This document shows positions 1 to 7,865 of a stretch of 44,061 nucleotides of DNA, piece by piece. The translations under genes were made by a program, and so were the position numbers. How positions within the stretch are numbered: position 1 is the stretch's first letter; each line of letters begins with the position of its first letter. Origin of the DNA: Chloroflexota bacterium (GTDB lineage Bacteria; Chloroflexota; Dehalococcoidia; JABGRK01); the NCBI GenBank assembly GCA_018648325.1, contig JABGRK010000019.1, positions 1 through 44,061 of the forward strand. The letters are read 5' to 3'. The notes below the pieces were generated by a model. The model was not told the DNA's origin and did not search any database. It saw only the letters and a list, made by a program, of their open reading frames with translations.

Positions 1-46
1 ACTTTTAATCAGGGTGTCCTGGGTTCGATACCCAGGCGGCTCACCA
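1..46 (+). tRNA. tRNA-Lys (TTT), 3' half, cut by window edge
   Basis: The window opens inside the anticodon arm. Bases 2-8 form the loop CTTTTAA with anticodon TTT, followed by the 3' anticodon stem TCAGG, the variable loop, a perfect T-arm (CTGGG, loop TTCGATA, CCCAG), the 3' acceptor strand GCGGCTC, the discriminator A and an encoded CCA ending at 46. The 5' half lies outside the window. A decayed copy of the same 46 bases occurs at 15148-15193, which makes this tRNA a likely integration site. Confidence 0.9.
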
Positions 47-65
47 TAACAAAAATTACGATCAG

Positions 66-92
66 AATCGGCCAATTCGGGGCCGATTTTTT
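66..92 (+). terminator. Rho-independent terminator after tRNA-Lys
   Basis: An 8-bp perfect stem AATCGGCC (66-73) / GGCCGATT (81-88) with a 7-base loop runs directly into a T tract (87-92). It sits 20 bases after the tRNA CCA end. The corresponding stem in the copy at 15148-15254 is destroyed by mutations. Confidence 0.85.
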
Positions 93-107
93 ATTTGCCC
101 CGAAATT

Positions 108-144
108 TGTCACCCTGATTAACAGTAGATCTGTCAGCCTGATT
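108..144. repeat. Direct repeats next to tRNA, possible recombinase-binding sites
   Basis: TGTCACCCTGATT (108-120) and TGTCAGCCTGATT (132-144) are direct repeats with one mismatch and a 24-base period. The inner part of the first, CACCCTGATTAA (111-122), is a perfect 12-bp inverted repeat of TTAATCAGGGTG (5-16) in the tRNA anticodon arm. This lies between the tRNA and the integrase remnant, where core or arm sites of an integrase would be expected. The function is inferred. Confidence 0.4.
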
Positions 145-160
145 TCCGCGGAGGAGTAAC

Positions 161-370
161 ATGAACAACACCTATCTCGAACTGAACACCCTGATTGCCG
201 GATTTCGCCTATCTTGCCAGACCGAGGCCAAGAGCCCTGTTACCACTGAATGGTATGAATCTTCGCTCAAGCGGTTCCGGCGCTATCTAGTCGACAGCCA
301 AATGCCCACCCATCTTTTTTCCATCGACAGGTCAATAGGTAGCAGGTCACGTTCGTCCATATGTGCTTGA
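161..370 (+). pseudogene. Tyrosine recombinase (integrase) N-terminal fragment
   Basis: A strong ribosome binding site (GGAGGAG, 151-157) precedes an ATG at 161. About the first 46 codons (to about 297) look like the SAM-like core-binding N-terminal domain of a phage/ICE-type integrase, with the pattern SPVTTEWYESSLKRFRRYL. Thereafter the frame runs antisense through a fragment of DNA polymerase III alpha and stops at 370. The whole catalytic domain with its RHRY residues is missing, so this is a dead gene. Its place just downstream of a tRNA 3' end is the classic position of an integrase in an integrated element. A catalytic-domain fragment occurs at 7360-7536. Confidence 0.65.
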
Positions 371-615
371 GCAGAAGGTTGTTCGAAGGCAGAATTCAGT
401 TCAGATCCATCGTGTTCAGGCAGCAGCACTGTGCCCTTCGCCGTTCGCTGTTTGATCGTGATAATGCTTACAAACTGCTGCAGCAGGGAAGACCTAGTTC
501 CGAAATCATCAAAGGCTCCGACCTTGATCAGGTTTTCTGCTATGGGCTGGCTCACCTCTGTTCTTGACATAAAATCTCGCAGAGAGGTAAACTCCCCGTT
601 CTTTCTGGCAGACAG
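295..615 (-). pseudogene. DNA polymerase III alpha subunit (DnaE-type) fragment
   Basis: Read on the minus strand, about 105 codons resemble the helix-hairpin-helix region that follows the polymerase core of DnaE-type replicative or error-prone polymerases. Visible are GEFTSLRDFMSRTEV, then ENLIKVGAFDDFGTRSSLLQ, then MEKRWVGIWLS, which matches the family pattern 'EKELLGFYLS'. The catalytic aspartates and the PHP domain are absent, and the fragment ends abruptly in the integrase remnant at about 297. The open frame continues to 672 but the part after about 615 is not DnaE-like. It is most likely debris left by insertion or deletion in the island. Confidence 0.6.
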
Positions 616-710
616 AATAGATACTAAGAAGAAATTGATTAATTCATTCCAAAAGAATGGTGTATAATGCAAATATTACAGCTTTGGATTATAGATTGAG
701 GTATATCATA

Positions 711-1430
711 ATGACTTCAAAATTTAACCTTGACGCGAAGCTTAATTCCAAAGATGACTGCGGAGTATGTGGTATTCCTCTAATTTACCAGGCTACGCCT
801 ATATCTAAAAGCTGTATATTCTGTGGGGAAATACACAATACAAATATATATTGCCCTGAGGGACACTATGTTTGTGACTCGTGTCATTCAGCAGAAGCCA
901 TACAAATACTAAGAAACGTATTAAATTCCTCTAATTCTACTAACCCAGTCGAAATTCTTGAAACTATACTGGCTCACCCAGCGTTGCCTTTACATGGCCC
1001 GGAACATCATTCTATAGTACCTGCTGTCATTGTAGCAGCAGTAAAAAACACAGGATACTCAGTTCCGGAAGAAGCTATTGAGCAAGCGATAAAAAGGGGG
1101 ACAAAGGTTCCTGGTGGATGGTGTGGTTTTTATGGGGCATGCGGTGCAGCGATAGGTGTTGGAATAGCAATCAGCATTATTAAAGAAGCCACTCCATTGA
1201 CTGGAAAACCACGTTCCTTAGCTATTGAAGCAACCTCGAATGCACTAAGTAACATGGTTGATGGGCATCCTCGTTGTTGTAAGAGATCAAGCCGCAGATC
1301 TATTGAAATTGCTATTAAATTCTTGCAAGAAGAGCTTGATATAAAATTGGGTAATAATCAACCAATGGCTTGTAGCTATTCAGAGCGCAATAAGGAATGT
1401 GTAAAGGCGAAATGTGCCTACTATATGTAA
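711..1430 (+). CDS. DUF5714-like cysteine-rich protein
   Basis: A protein of 239 residues if translation starts at the ATG at 711, which has GAGG about nine bases upstream. The upstream ATG at 657 has no ribosome binding site. The N-terminal third holds two CxxC-type pairs (CGVCGIP, CIFCGE) and then CPEGHYVCDSCHS, which suggests zinc or Fe-S binding. The centre has LPLHGPEHHSIVPAVI and then GWCGFYGACGAAIGVGIA, which I associate with the DUF5714 family found in anaerobes, sometimes fused to or beside methyltransferases. The C-terminus adds further cysteines (RCCKRSS, CSYSERNKECVKAKC). Its biochemical role is unknown. It stands alone, between the integrase debris and an orphan kinase. Confidence 0.7.
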   Translation: MTSKFNLDAKLNSKDDCGVCGIPLIYQATPISKSCIFCGEIHNTNIYCPEGHYVCDSCHSAEAIQILRNVLNSSNSTNPVEILETILAHPALPLHGPEHHSIVPAVIVAAVKNTGYSVPEEAIEQAIKRGTKVPGGWCGFYGACGAAIGVGIAISIIKEATPLTGKPRSLAIEATSNALSNMVDGHPRCCKRSSRRSIEIAIKFLQEELDIKLGNNQPMACSYSERNKECVKAKCAYYM

Positions 1431-1669
1431 AGCACTTTATATAGCATAATTAGTTATCCAGATATTTACTTGTCTCAGCAAATTGCCACATTATATCCCC
1501 TCAGCGCCACCGAGATGTTTATTCAGCCATGCGTAAGGGTGGGCTATACGATTTCGAGAGTATGTAAATAAACCTTAGCTTCTAAGAACGCTATTGATTG
1601 ACTTCTTGACACTTCATCATTAATGATCGGATAATGGAAACAAAGTCTAATAGAAACTAGGAGTGGATA

Positions 1670-2773
1670 TTGTCGAAGGATATGGTAAATGGAAAAAGGC
1701 TTCTTGAAGACGCTGAGAAATATCGTGACTTATTTGAAAACGCCAATGACCTTATACAAAGTGTGGATATTGAGGGTCGATATCTGTATGTAAATAGAGC
1801 TTGGAAAGAGACTCTTGGCTATAACCAGAGCGAAATCGAGAATCTTAGTATGTTCGATGTCATCCATCCGGATAACCTGGAGCATTGCCGAGTTGTGTTT
1901 GGGCGCGTTATGAGTGGCGAGGTAATAAATAATGTAGAAGCAACATTTCTTACTAAAGACGGCCGAAAGATAGATGTTGAAGGAAATGTAAATTGTGCAT
2001 TTGAGAATGGAAAGCCCGGAGCAACACGTAGTATTTTTAGAGACATCACCCAGCAGAAGCGCACACAGGAAAAATTAGATAAACTCAGGAGAGATTTTAC
2101 CAGTATGATTGTGCACGATCTTCGTAGCCCAATGAACTCAATAAAGGGATTCACTGAGCTGCTGGTTTCAGAAGCTTTAGGACCCATATCGGAGAAACAG
2201 CATATGGCTTGCGGAATAATGAAGGAAGCTATAGATAAGCAATTGATGTTAATTAATGATTACCTTGACGTTTCTAAGTTAGAGTCAGGACAAATCGATA
2301 TTGAGTTCCAGCGAGTAGACGTCAGCAAACCTATTAGCCAAGCAATACGATTATTAGAAGTTCAAGCCGAACTCAAAGATATTGGTATTAATTTAAAGAT
2401 AAAATCCAAACTACCATTGGTATTTGGGGATGAATCCAACATAGAGCAAGTGCTGCTGAATCTACTGACCAATGCCATGAAGTTTACTGAAAAAGGTGGT
2501 TCCATTATTGTGTCGGTCAATGAATCCCAAGATGGTGATTTTATTCAGGTTAGTGTATCAGATACAGGTGTAGGCATTGCTGCAGGCGAATTGTCTTTTA
2601 TTTTTGATAAATATCGGCAGGTAAGTACGGGGAAGGTATCTGGCCAAAAAGGTACGGGGCTGGGTTTGACCATTTGCAAACTGATAGTTGGAGCACATAA
2701 AGGTAAAATCTGGGTTGAGAGCGAAGTTGGAAAAGGCAGTATATTCCATTTTACTATTCCTGCAGCTAGATGA
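1670..2773 (+). CDS. PAS-domain sensor histidine kinase, orphan
   Basis: A soluble kinase of 367 residues beginning at a TTG codon with AGGAG about seven bases upstream. A PAS domain spans roughly residues 13-130 (LFENANDLIQSVDIEGRYLYVN... SIFRDITQ). A HisKA dimerisation domain follows with the phosphoacceptor His149 in the H box VHDLRSPMNSIKGF. An HATPase_c domain carries the N box (NLLTNAMKFT), the G1 box (DTGVGI) and the G2 box (GTGLGL). There is no transmembrane segment, so it should sense a cytoplasmic or membrane-permeable signal. No response regulator gene is adjacent. A SHOCT miniprotein follows in the same frame. Confidence 0.9.
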   Translation: MSKDMVNGKRLLEDAEKYRDLFENANDLIQSVDIEGRYLYVNRAWKETLGYNQSEIENLSMFDVIHPDNLEHCRVVFGRVMSGEVINNVEATFLTKDGRKIDVEGNVNCAFENGKPGATRSIFRDITQQKRTQEKLDKLRRDFTSMIVHDLRSPMNSIKGFTELLVSEALGPISEKQHMACGIMKEAIDKQLMLINDYLDVSKLESGQIDIEFQRVDVSKPISQAIRLLEVQAELKDIGINLKIKSKLPLVFGDESNIEQVLLNLLTNAMKFTEKGGSIIVSVNESQDGDFIQVSVSDTGVGIAAGELSFIFDKYRQVSTGKVSGQKGTGLGLTICKLIVGAHKGKIWVESEVGKGSIFHFTIPAAR

Positions 2774-2854
2774 TTTGAGTATTGCCTTATTAGGTTAGTC
2801 AGCTCCGTAACGGTTCTCGATATCGTTACTTTAACTCCACTCCACAATATCGGG

Positions 2855-3028
2855 ATGTTTGTTTTTTGGGGCATAATCATTGCTCTGGTAGTTTGGGGAA
2901 TAAAACGTTTCACTCAAGAAACAACCACTACTACAAACAAAAGTGGACTTGATATAGTGAAAGAACGATACGCAAAAGGTGAGATATCCAAAGCGGAGTT
3001 TGAACAAATCAAAAACGATCTACGGTAA
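2855..3028 (+). CDS. Small membrane-anchored SHOCT-domain protein
   Basis: A 57-residue protein with an N-terminal transmembrane helix (FVFWGIIIALVVWGI), a Thr-rich linker, and a C-terminal SHOCT motif (LDIVKERYAKGEISKAEFEQIKNDL). Such short C-terminal domains are widespread in small bacterial membrane proteins, with no settled molecular role. The frame is open from the stop of the upstream kinase gene, but the first ATG is at 2855 and its ribosome binding site is weak (CGGG). A strong hairpin at 3068-3095 lies behind it. The SHOCT assignment rests on the G-E-I-S-K-x-E-F pattern. Confidence 0.65.
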   Translation: MFVFWGIIIALVVWGIKRFTQETTTTTNKSGLDIVKERYAKGEISKAEFEQIKNDLR

Positions 3029-3067
3029 TTGTTTAACAGACATACCGATGTTCGTACATAAATGACA

Positions 3068-3095
3068 TGAGGCTGGATATTTATATCCAGCCTCA
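3068..3095. terminator. Bidirectional hairpin terminator between convergent genes
   Basis: A perfect 13-bp inverted repeat (TGAGGCTGGATAT at 3068-3080, ATATCCAGCCTCA at 3083-3095) lies between the SHOCT gene on the plus strand and the lamin-tail gene on the minus strand. There is no long T tract, so termination is inferred from position and stem strength. Confidence 0.6.
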
Positions 3096-3121
3096 ATTAG
3101 TGCAGCAAATTAGGTAAGTGA

Positions 3122-3997
3122 TTATAAAGCCGCTAATATATTATTGATAGCATCTATCAGTGCTTGCCCATCTTCCGAACTGATTTTGCCAGATTTCATC
3201 CATGCTTTAATTTTCTTGATCGCAGCGTTCAGCTGGTTTGTGGCAGTGGAGGTGTTGTCTTCCTCTATCTTACCGAGAGCCACTTCCAATATTGATGACA
3301 GTGCTTTCCCTTGTCCACTATCAAGTTCTCCATTATCGACTAAATCTCCCACCTCATCAATTGTTTCATTTGTGAGATCATCGGCATAGCCATTACGCTG
3401 ACCAGGTGTCCCTCGATCACCCACACCGTAAATTGCGTTGGAGAGGTACCAGCTTAAACTAGAGTTCATATTTATATAGGTGTTATCCAATGCTGCGTTT
3501 TTTAGGGACCAGGATACGCCGGTCCATGATCTGATATACGTACAACGATCAACAACTGTATCTGTTAAATCAACAATTACCACTTCATCGCCTTGGTTCG
3601 CTAAATGGAATGAATTAGTAAAACGATCAGGATTGTAATATGAATAGGCAACATTAACGCCTCCGTTTTCGCTCGGATTATCATTATTACCTAGAACGAG
3701 ATATCCTCCAGCGGGTACAAGTAAAGGCTCTCCATTATCTATTACATGGCTATCCAAGTAATCATCTTTAATGGTCCAGCCATTTATGTCTATATCAGCG
3801 GTGGTGGGATTATACAGCTCCACCCATTCACCATTGTTGTCTGAAACACGCGCAGGGTTGGCCATGACCTCGTTGATGGCTATACTGCTTGGCTGTGCTA
3901 CCGCAGGTACAATACCAACGGCTAGAGACATCACTAGCACAATTAATAAAAATGCCGCTATGAAAGTTTTTTTCAATTTGATCCTCTTTCTATACAT
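3122..3997 (-). CDS. Secreted lamin-tail-domain protein with FIMAH-like C-terminus
   Basis: A 291-residue exported protein. A Sec signal peptide covers about residues 8-35 (hydrophobic run AAFLLIVLVMSLAVG, then AVAQ). Residues about 36-185 form a lamin-tail domain: INEVMANPA, GEWVELYNPT, DIDINGWTIKD, GGYLVLGNN and GDEVVIVDL are hallmark strands. The C-terminal about 85 residues (VGDLVDNGELDSGQGKALSS, then ALIDAINNILAAL) look like the FIMAH-type helical module common on bacterial surface proteins. The ATG at 3997 has no clear ribosome binding site. A TTG at 3976 has AGAGG six bases upstream and would give a neater signal peptide (MKKTF...), so it may be the true start. Its role on the cell surface is unknown. 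Confidence 0.75.
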   Translation of the reverse strand: MYRKRIKLKKTFIAAFLLIVLVMSLAVGIVPAVAQPSSIAINEVMANPARVSDNNGEWVELYNPTTADIDINGWTIKDDYLDSHVIDNGEPLLVPAGGYLVLGNNDNPSENGGVNVAYSYYNPDRFTNSFHLANQGDEVVIVDLTDTVVDRCTYIRSWTGVSWSLKNAALDNTYINMNSSLSWYLSNAIYGVGDRGTPGQRNGYADDLTNETIDEVGDLVDNGELDSGQGKALSSILEVALGKIEEDNTSTATNQLNAAIKKIKAWMKSGKISSEDGQALIDAINNILAAL

Positions 3998-4209
3998 TAT
4001 TAATTATAGGTTACGTTATATTTTAGAGATATGTCAATGAATTGCGAAAGCAAATGGTATCCCCCAATCGTACGCATCAGTGGACAGACATCCCGGTAAC
4101 TGCCCTCTTCTTGCCAACCTAGCCGGTGATGATATAATGCCAGCACAGAATAACTTTTATTCCTGCCCTCTTTGATCGCGCATTCTTCCATACCTCGCTA
4201 GAAAAGGGA

Positions 4210-4239
4210 TTGACTTGATCCTAATTCCTATGATATATT
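4210..4239 (+). promoter_or_regulatory. Sigma-70-like promoter of the marR operon
   Basis: TTGACT (4210-4215) and TATATT (4234-4239) are separated by 18 bases and lie 54 bases before the marR ATG. The -10 element overlaps the first arm of the perfect operator palindrome at 4235-4257, so binding there would block RNA polymerase. Confidence 0.5.
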
Positions 4240-4257
4240 TCGTGTAGTACGAAATAT
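4235..4257. promoter_or_regulatory. MarR operator palindrome
   Basis: A perfect inverted repeat, ATATTTCGT (4235-4243) and ACGAAATAT (4249-4257), with a 5-base spacer GTAGT. Size, symmetry and position over the -10 element of the marR promoter fit an autoregulatory MarR dimer site. The repressor gene starts 35 bases downstream of its end. Confidence 0.7.
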
Positions 4258-4292
4258 TCTATACATCGTAATATTAGGCATGGAGGAAGTAT

Positions 4293-4745
4293 ATGTTACA
4301 GGAAAGAAACGCATTGGTAAAGCAAATACTGGCTTTATCCGATCAAATCTTCAATACACTGATACCAGAGCTGCCACAGCAATGGCTTTCGGCGGATGTC
4401 ACACTGGTGCAACTGAGGCTTCTTTTTGTATTGAATTCTACAGGGCCGAAGCGTATGAGTGATCTGGCATCTGCTATGGATGCTGTCATGTCCACTACCA
4501 CTGGCATTGTCGATAACCTTGTAAAGAAAGAAATGGTGGCTCGTGAGGCCGACCCGCAGGACCGACGTGTGGTTGTTTGTCGTCTAACCAAGAAGGGTGA
4601 AGAACTGGCGGGAGGTTTGTGGCGTTGGGGGCAGAGTCAGGTAGAGGGTATGTTACAAACACTTACTCTGGATCAACTCAAGCTGGCAGTGGGAAGTACG
4701 CAGTTTTTAATGGACAATATTTTGAAGCAGAACCTGGCAGATTAA
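4293..4745 (+). CDS. MarR-family transcriptional regulator
   Basis: A 150-residue winged-helix regulator with GGAGG (4281-4285) before the ATG. The recognition region reads MSDLASAMDAVMSTTTGIVDNLVKKEMVAREADPQDRRVVVCRLTKKG, and the wing has the family signature D-x-R-D/R-x-V (DPQDRRVV). Flanking helices mediate dimerisation. MarR proteins usually repress an adjacent efflux gene and release DNA on binding a small phenolic or hydrophobic ligand. Here the neighbour 37 bases downstream is an RND-type exporter, and a perfect operator sits over the shared promoter. The ligand cannot be told from sequence. Confidence 0.92.
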   Translation: MLQERNALVKQILALSDQIFNTLIPELPQQWLSADVTLVQLRLLFVLNSTGPKRMSDLASAMDAVMSTTTGIVDNLVKKEMVAREADPQDRRVVVCRLTKKGEELAGGLWRWGQSQVEGMLQTLTLDQLKLAVGSTQFLMDNILKQNLAD

Positions 4746-4782
4746 AAGTTACTCGATTGGTTCGGAGATACAAGGTGGGCAA

Positions 4783-6915
4783 ATGAAATCACTAGCTGAA
4801 AAACTGGCAATAATAGTGGAGAAAAAACCGTGGTGGTTTGTAATAGCGGCGGTAGTACTGTCTGTAACTGCCATTCCTGGCGCAGTCATGATGAGCCCTG
4901 AGAGCGGCATGGACATGATGGTGTCGCCTGAGGCGCAGATTTTTATAGATAACACAAAATACGAGGAGCAGTTTGGCGGTGAATCCATTACAGTGCTGCT
5001 TGAAGGCTCGCTGGGTCTGGCACATCTAACGACTATTGACGAACTTGGCCAGATGGTGGCTGATGATGACAGGTATTTACGGGTGCTTGGCCCACAACCT
5101 GTTGATGATGCTAACAGTTTGCTGATAATTACCCCCGCTGGCAATGTGAGCGATGATGTGCAGTTACAATCCGTGCGGGATATCGAGAAGTTCTTTGATC
5201 AAAATCCGATGAGCGGCGTCAAAGCTACCGTTATTGATATGAGCAAGGTATTTAGTGCCATCACAAGGAGTATGGGCAGCGATATGGGTTTGCTTTTCGG
5301 CCTTGCTGTTGGACTCATGGCCCTGATACTGTTTTTCATATTCAAGGTGCGCTGGCGGTTGCTGTCGCTGCTTATGGTTGGAATTGGCGCATTATGGACA
5401 TTTGGCATCATGGGATATATTGGGGTTCCTGTATCAATGGTGACAATGGCTGTGTTGCCCATACTCATTGGTCTTGGAATCGATTTTTCTATCCAGTTCC
5501 ATAACCGGTATGAAGAGGAATTGACACGTAGTGATTCGGTTAAGCAGGCGATAGTAAAGTCTGTCAAAGCGATGTGGCCGGTGGTGGGTATCGCGCTTCT
5601 GGCAACGGTTATCGGGTTCATTACGCTTTATATATCCAGCGTTCCCATGATAAAAGACTTCGGATTGACACTGGCTGTAGGCGTAATTATGTCCTATATA
5701 GTTGGCCTGTTTTTACTCAACAGCGTTCTTTACTTGATCGATAAGAAAAAGCCGGTAGCCCAGCTTGGGGAGTCGTCTCAGGAGGCCAATCACCGCATCG
5801 AACGGGCGCTGGCGCGTATAGCCCGCTTTGTAATTAAAAACCCGCTACCCATATTTTTGATAGCGCTGGCTGCCGGAGCAGCCGGAGGCATCGTCGATCA
5901 GTGGCTTCCAGTAAAAACAGATATGATTGAACTGATTCCTCAGGACATACCTGAGCTCATCGAGGTGCGCCGCTTGCGCGAGGTGACGGGCGGGTCAGGC
6001 ACTGGTCTGGACTTTATGGTGGAAGCTGATGATGTTACAGATAAAGACTTCTTGCTGTGGCTGAAGGGTTTTGAAGCTGCAGAAATCGCTAAGTATGACA
6101 ATGTTAAAACTGCTGACAGTCCGGCAACTTTGATCGGCGAAGCGCTTGATACTCAATTTGGCATAACTATAGAGCAAGCGCAGCAGGCACACATAGACGG
6201 CGTGGTGGACGGTATGCGTAATACCCAACTTGCCGTCGTTGCCCGCGTTATATCATTGGACAACAAGACTGCCAGTGTAACGTTGAGGGCGCAGGGCGTT
6301 TCGTTGGTGGAGATATATAATCTGCTTGACTCGATAACAGCAGATGCAAATGCCGAGGATGTTACCTCATGGGTAAAAGTGGGCTCCACGGCGCTGAGCG
6401 CACAAATGGTGGGTGCTATCATAGGCCCCAGACTGATGCTCAATTCGCTGTGCATAATTGCCGTATTGCTGATATTGCTGCTGATCTATCGTAAACTGGC
6501 AAAAACGATTTTCATCATATTGCCTACGGGGCTGGTGATAGGACTTCTTTCTCTGGTTATGTATATATCGGGTATCGGCATAAACCCGATAACCGCAATC
6601 ATGGGCATATTGGTTGTCGGCATAAACACCGAGTTCATGGTACTACTTACCAGCAGATACGAGGAAGAAAAAGCAAATGGCTTGATTCCGTCAGAAGCGA
6701 TGGAGGTAGCTGCTTCCAAGATGGGGCGGGCTATAATCGCTACTGGTATTACCACCTTGGGTGGATTCGGAGTGATGATGGCCTCCAGCTTCCCTATGAT
6801 GAGTGATTTCGGAGTTGTGACCGTGGCCGGTGTAGCGCTTTGTATGATAAGCGCCATTATTGTGATGCCACCGTTGATGGTGTGGTGGGACAATTTGAGG
6901 AAGTCAGGCGAATAA
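4783..6915 (+). CDS. MMPL/RND-superfamily (HAE3-like) exporter
   Basis: A 710-residue integral membrane transporter made of two homologous halves. Each half has one N-terminal helix, an extracytoplasmic loop and a block of about five helices. The first block begins near GLLFGLAVGLMALILFFIF and includes LPILIGLGIDFSIQFHNRYEEE, and the second includes GILVVGINTEFMVLLTSRYEEE. These G-x-x-x-D/E-F-x-x-x-x-x-x-R-Y-E-E-E segments are a signature of the MMPL/HAE3 type. The size (about 700-800 residues) and the lack of a large periplasmic docking domain fit export of lipids or hydrophobic compounds without an outer-membrane channel. It is co-transcribed with marR. The substrate is unknown. Confidence 0.88.
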   Translation: MKSLAEKLAIIVEKKPWWFVIAAVVLSVTAIPGAVMMSPESGMDMMVSPEAQIFIDNTKYEEQFGGESITVLLEGSLGLAHLTTIDELGQMVADDDRYLRVLGPQPVDDANSLLIITPAGNVSDDVQLQSVRDIEKFFDQNPMSGVKATVIDMSKVFSAITRSMGSDMGLLFGLAVGLMALILFFIFKVRWRLLSLLMVGIGALWTFGIMGYIGVPVSMVTMAVLPILIGLGIDFSIQFHNRYEEELTRSDSVKQAIVKSVKAMWPVVGIALLATVIGFITLYISSVPMIKDFGLTLAVGVIMSYIVGLFLLNSVLYLIDKKKPVAQLGESSQEANHRIERALARIARFVIKNPLPIFLIALAAGAAGGIVDQWLPVKTDMIELIPQDIPELIEVRRLREVTGGSGTGLDFMVEADDVTDKDFLLWLKGFEAAEIAKYDNVKTADSPATLIGEALDTQFGITIEQAQQAHIDGVVDGMRNTQLAVVARVISLDNKTASVTLRAQGVSLVEIYNLLDSITADANAEDVTSWVKVGSTALSAQMVGAIIGPRLMLNSLCIIAVLLILLLIYRKLAKTIFIILPTGLVIGLLSLVMYISGIGINPITAIMGILVVGINTEFMVLLTSRYEEEKANGLIPSEAMEVAASKMGRAIIATGITTLGGFGVMMASSFPMMSDFGVVTVAGVALCMISAIIVMPPLMVWWDNLRKSGE

Positions 6916-6920
6916 CGCAT

Positions 6921-7202
6921 TTGAGTCAATATACCGTAGACAATAAGATTGCACTGATACCCCATGATAATAAGTATACCGATACAGAAGTATGGATATA
7001 TGACGATGAAGATTTTACCCGGGAACAAACGATTAACTTGCCACTGTTCCAGTTTGGTGATATATCGGGTTATGCGCATGGCCGCTATGTGTTTTTCAGC
7101 AGCGATGGTGCCAGTATCCACGTGATTGTGCAGTCTGATGATGATTTGGGTGTGGTTGATGACTATGGTGTGGTGACGCTCGATTACGGAACAGGCGCCT
7201 GA
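6921..7202 (+). pseudogene. C-terminal remnant, possibly of a beta-propeller protein
   Basis: From a TTG at 6921, a 93-codon frame encodes TEVWIYDDEDFTREQTINL and then GYAHGRYVFFSSDGASIHVI, ending at 7202. The strand-turn pattern (VWIYD..., GRYVFFSSDG) looks like one or two blades at the end of a secreted propeller protein. There is no signal peptide and no convincing ribosome binding site, and the start lies directly behind the exporter gene, so I read it as a truncated relic. The family call is weak. Confidence 0.35.
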
Positions 7203-7359
7203 TAAAACGCTTTACCATCAGCTTCATGTTTTGTGATTATAATAGAGGTCGATCATTGACTTCGCTGTGCCAGAGGTCTAATATAGGGCCACCTCGAATT
7301 ATTCGGGGCGATTGTATTTTGGGGCAGGGTGTCAGCCCACTAGGTTAACGACACGCTGA

Positions 7360-7536
7360 TTATACCACTTCTTGGGGGCATTTCTGAACCTATTGTGGTA
7401 TTCAGGAATGAGACTATCTGAAGCTGTCAATGTAGAAGCAAAGGACTTCAACTGGCAAGAGGGAACAGTGGTCATATTAGGTAAGGGTAATCGCTATCGT
7501 AAGGCACTGCCAAGTAATGGCATTGTGAGGAAATGA
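7360..7536 (+). pseudogene. Tyrosine recombinase catalytic-domain fragment
   Basis: A frame from about 7360 reads FLNLLWYSGMRLSEAVNVEA and then VVILGKGNRYRKALPSN before a TGA at 7534. The segment GMRLSEA is the box I region of tyrosine recombinases with its catalytic arginine, and LGKGNRYRKALP is the conserved beta-hairpin that carries the catalytic lysine. Box II (HxxR) and the tyrosine are missing, so the gene is dead. It may come from the same integrase as the N-terminal fragment at 161-297, but about 100 residues between them are absent. Confidence 0.7.
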
Positions 7537-7607
7537 TTCACTAAGCATGATAGATTAGATTAACTACTAACGGGACACAGGCTATGCTACTGAGGCTAGA
7601 ATAATCT

Positions 7608-7643
7608 ACAGGTACAGGTACAGGTACAGGTACAGGTACAGGA
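7608..7643. repeat. Hexanucleotide tandem repeat (ACAGGT)
   Basis: Five perfect copies of ACAGGT (7608-7637) are followed by ACAGGA (7638-7643). It lies in non-coding sequence between the recombinase fragment and a small membrane protein gene. It is a simple-sequence repeat that may vary in number by slippage. Confidence 0.9.
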
Positions 7644-7661
7644 TGTCATGCGCACTCTTTA

Positions 7662-7865
7662 TTAATAACCAATCAGCTTAGGGACCATGCCAACCATGAT
7701 TAATGACCAAGCAATCATGGAGACCCCAATGGTTAATGACCCTCTTCCTCTTAGTCGACGGTTTATTATACTATCTTCTTTCAGATTCATCGCCAGTATG
7801 GTTAGGGCCCAGAAGCCTATAAAAAACAAGAGTGGTATAAATAAATGCCACTTTGCCAATAACAT
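7662..7865 (-). CDS. Small two-helix membrane protein
   Basis: A 67-residue protein with a strong ribosome binding site (GAGGAGGTG, seven bases before the ATG on the minus strand). Two hydrophobic segments are visible, LFIPLLFFIGFWALTILAM and IGVSMIAWSLIMVGMV, joined by a basic loop (NRRLRGRG) that should be cytoplasmic. No family is recognised. The good start signal argues that it is a real gene, not chance. Confidence 0.6.
   Translation of the reverse strand: MLLAKWHLFIPLLFFIGFWALTILAMNLKEDSIINRRLRGRGSLTIGVSMIAWSLIMVGMVPKLIGY

Noticed and set aside
1510-1569. Possible short gene fragment before the PAS kinase (CCACCGAGATG... to GAGAGTATG)
   Set aside because: A brief frame encodes RHRDVYSAMRKGGLYDF-like text but has no start, length or family to support it.
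4000-4191. 63-codon minus-strand ORF before the marR promoter
   Set aside because: The composition is not protein-like, there is no ribosome binding site, and nothing resembles a known family.
7608-7643. CRISPR-like array
   Set aside because: The unit is only six bases with no spacers. It is a simple-sequence repeat. No CRISPR array was seen anywhere in the window.
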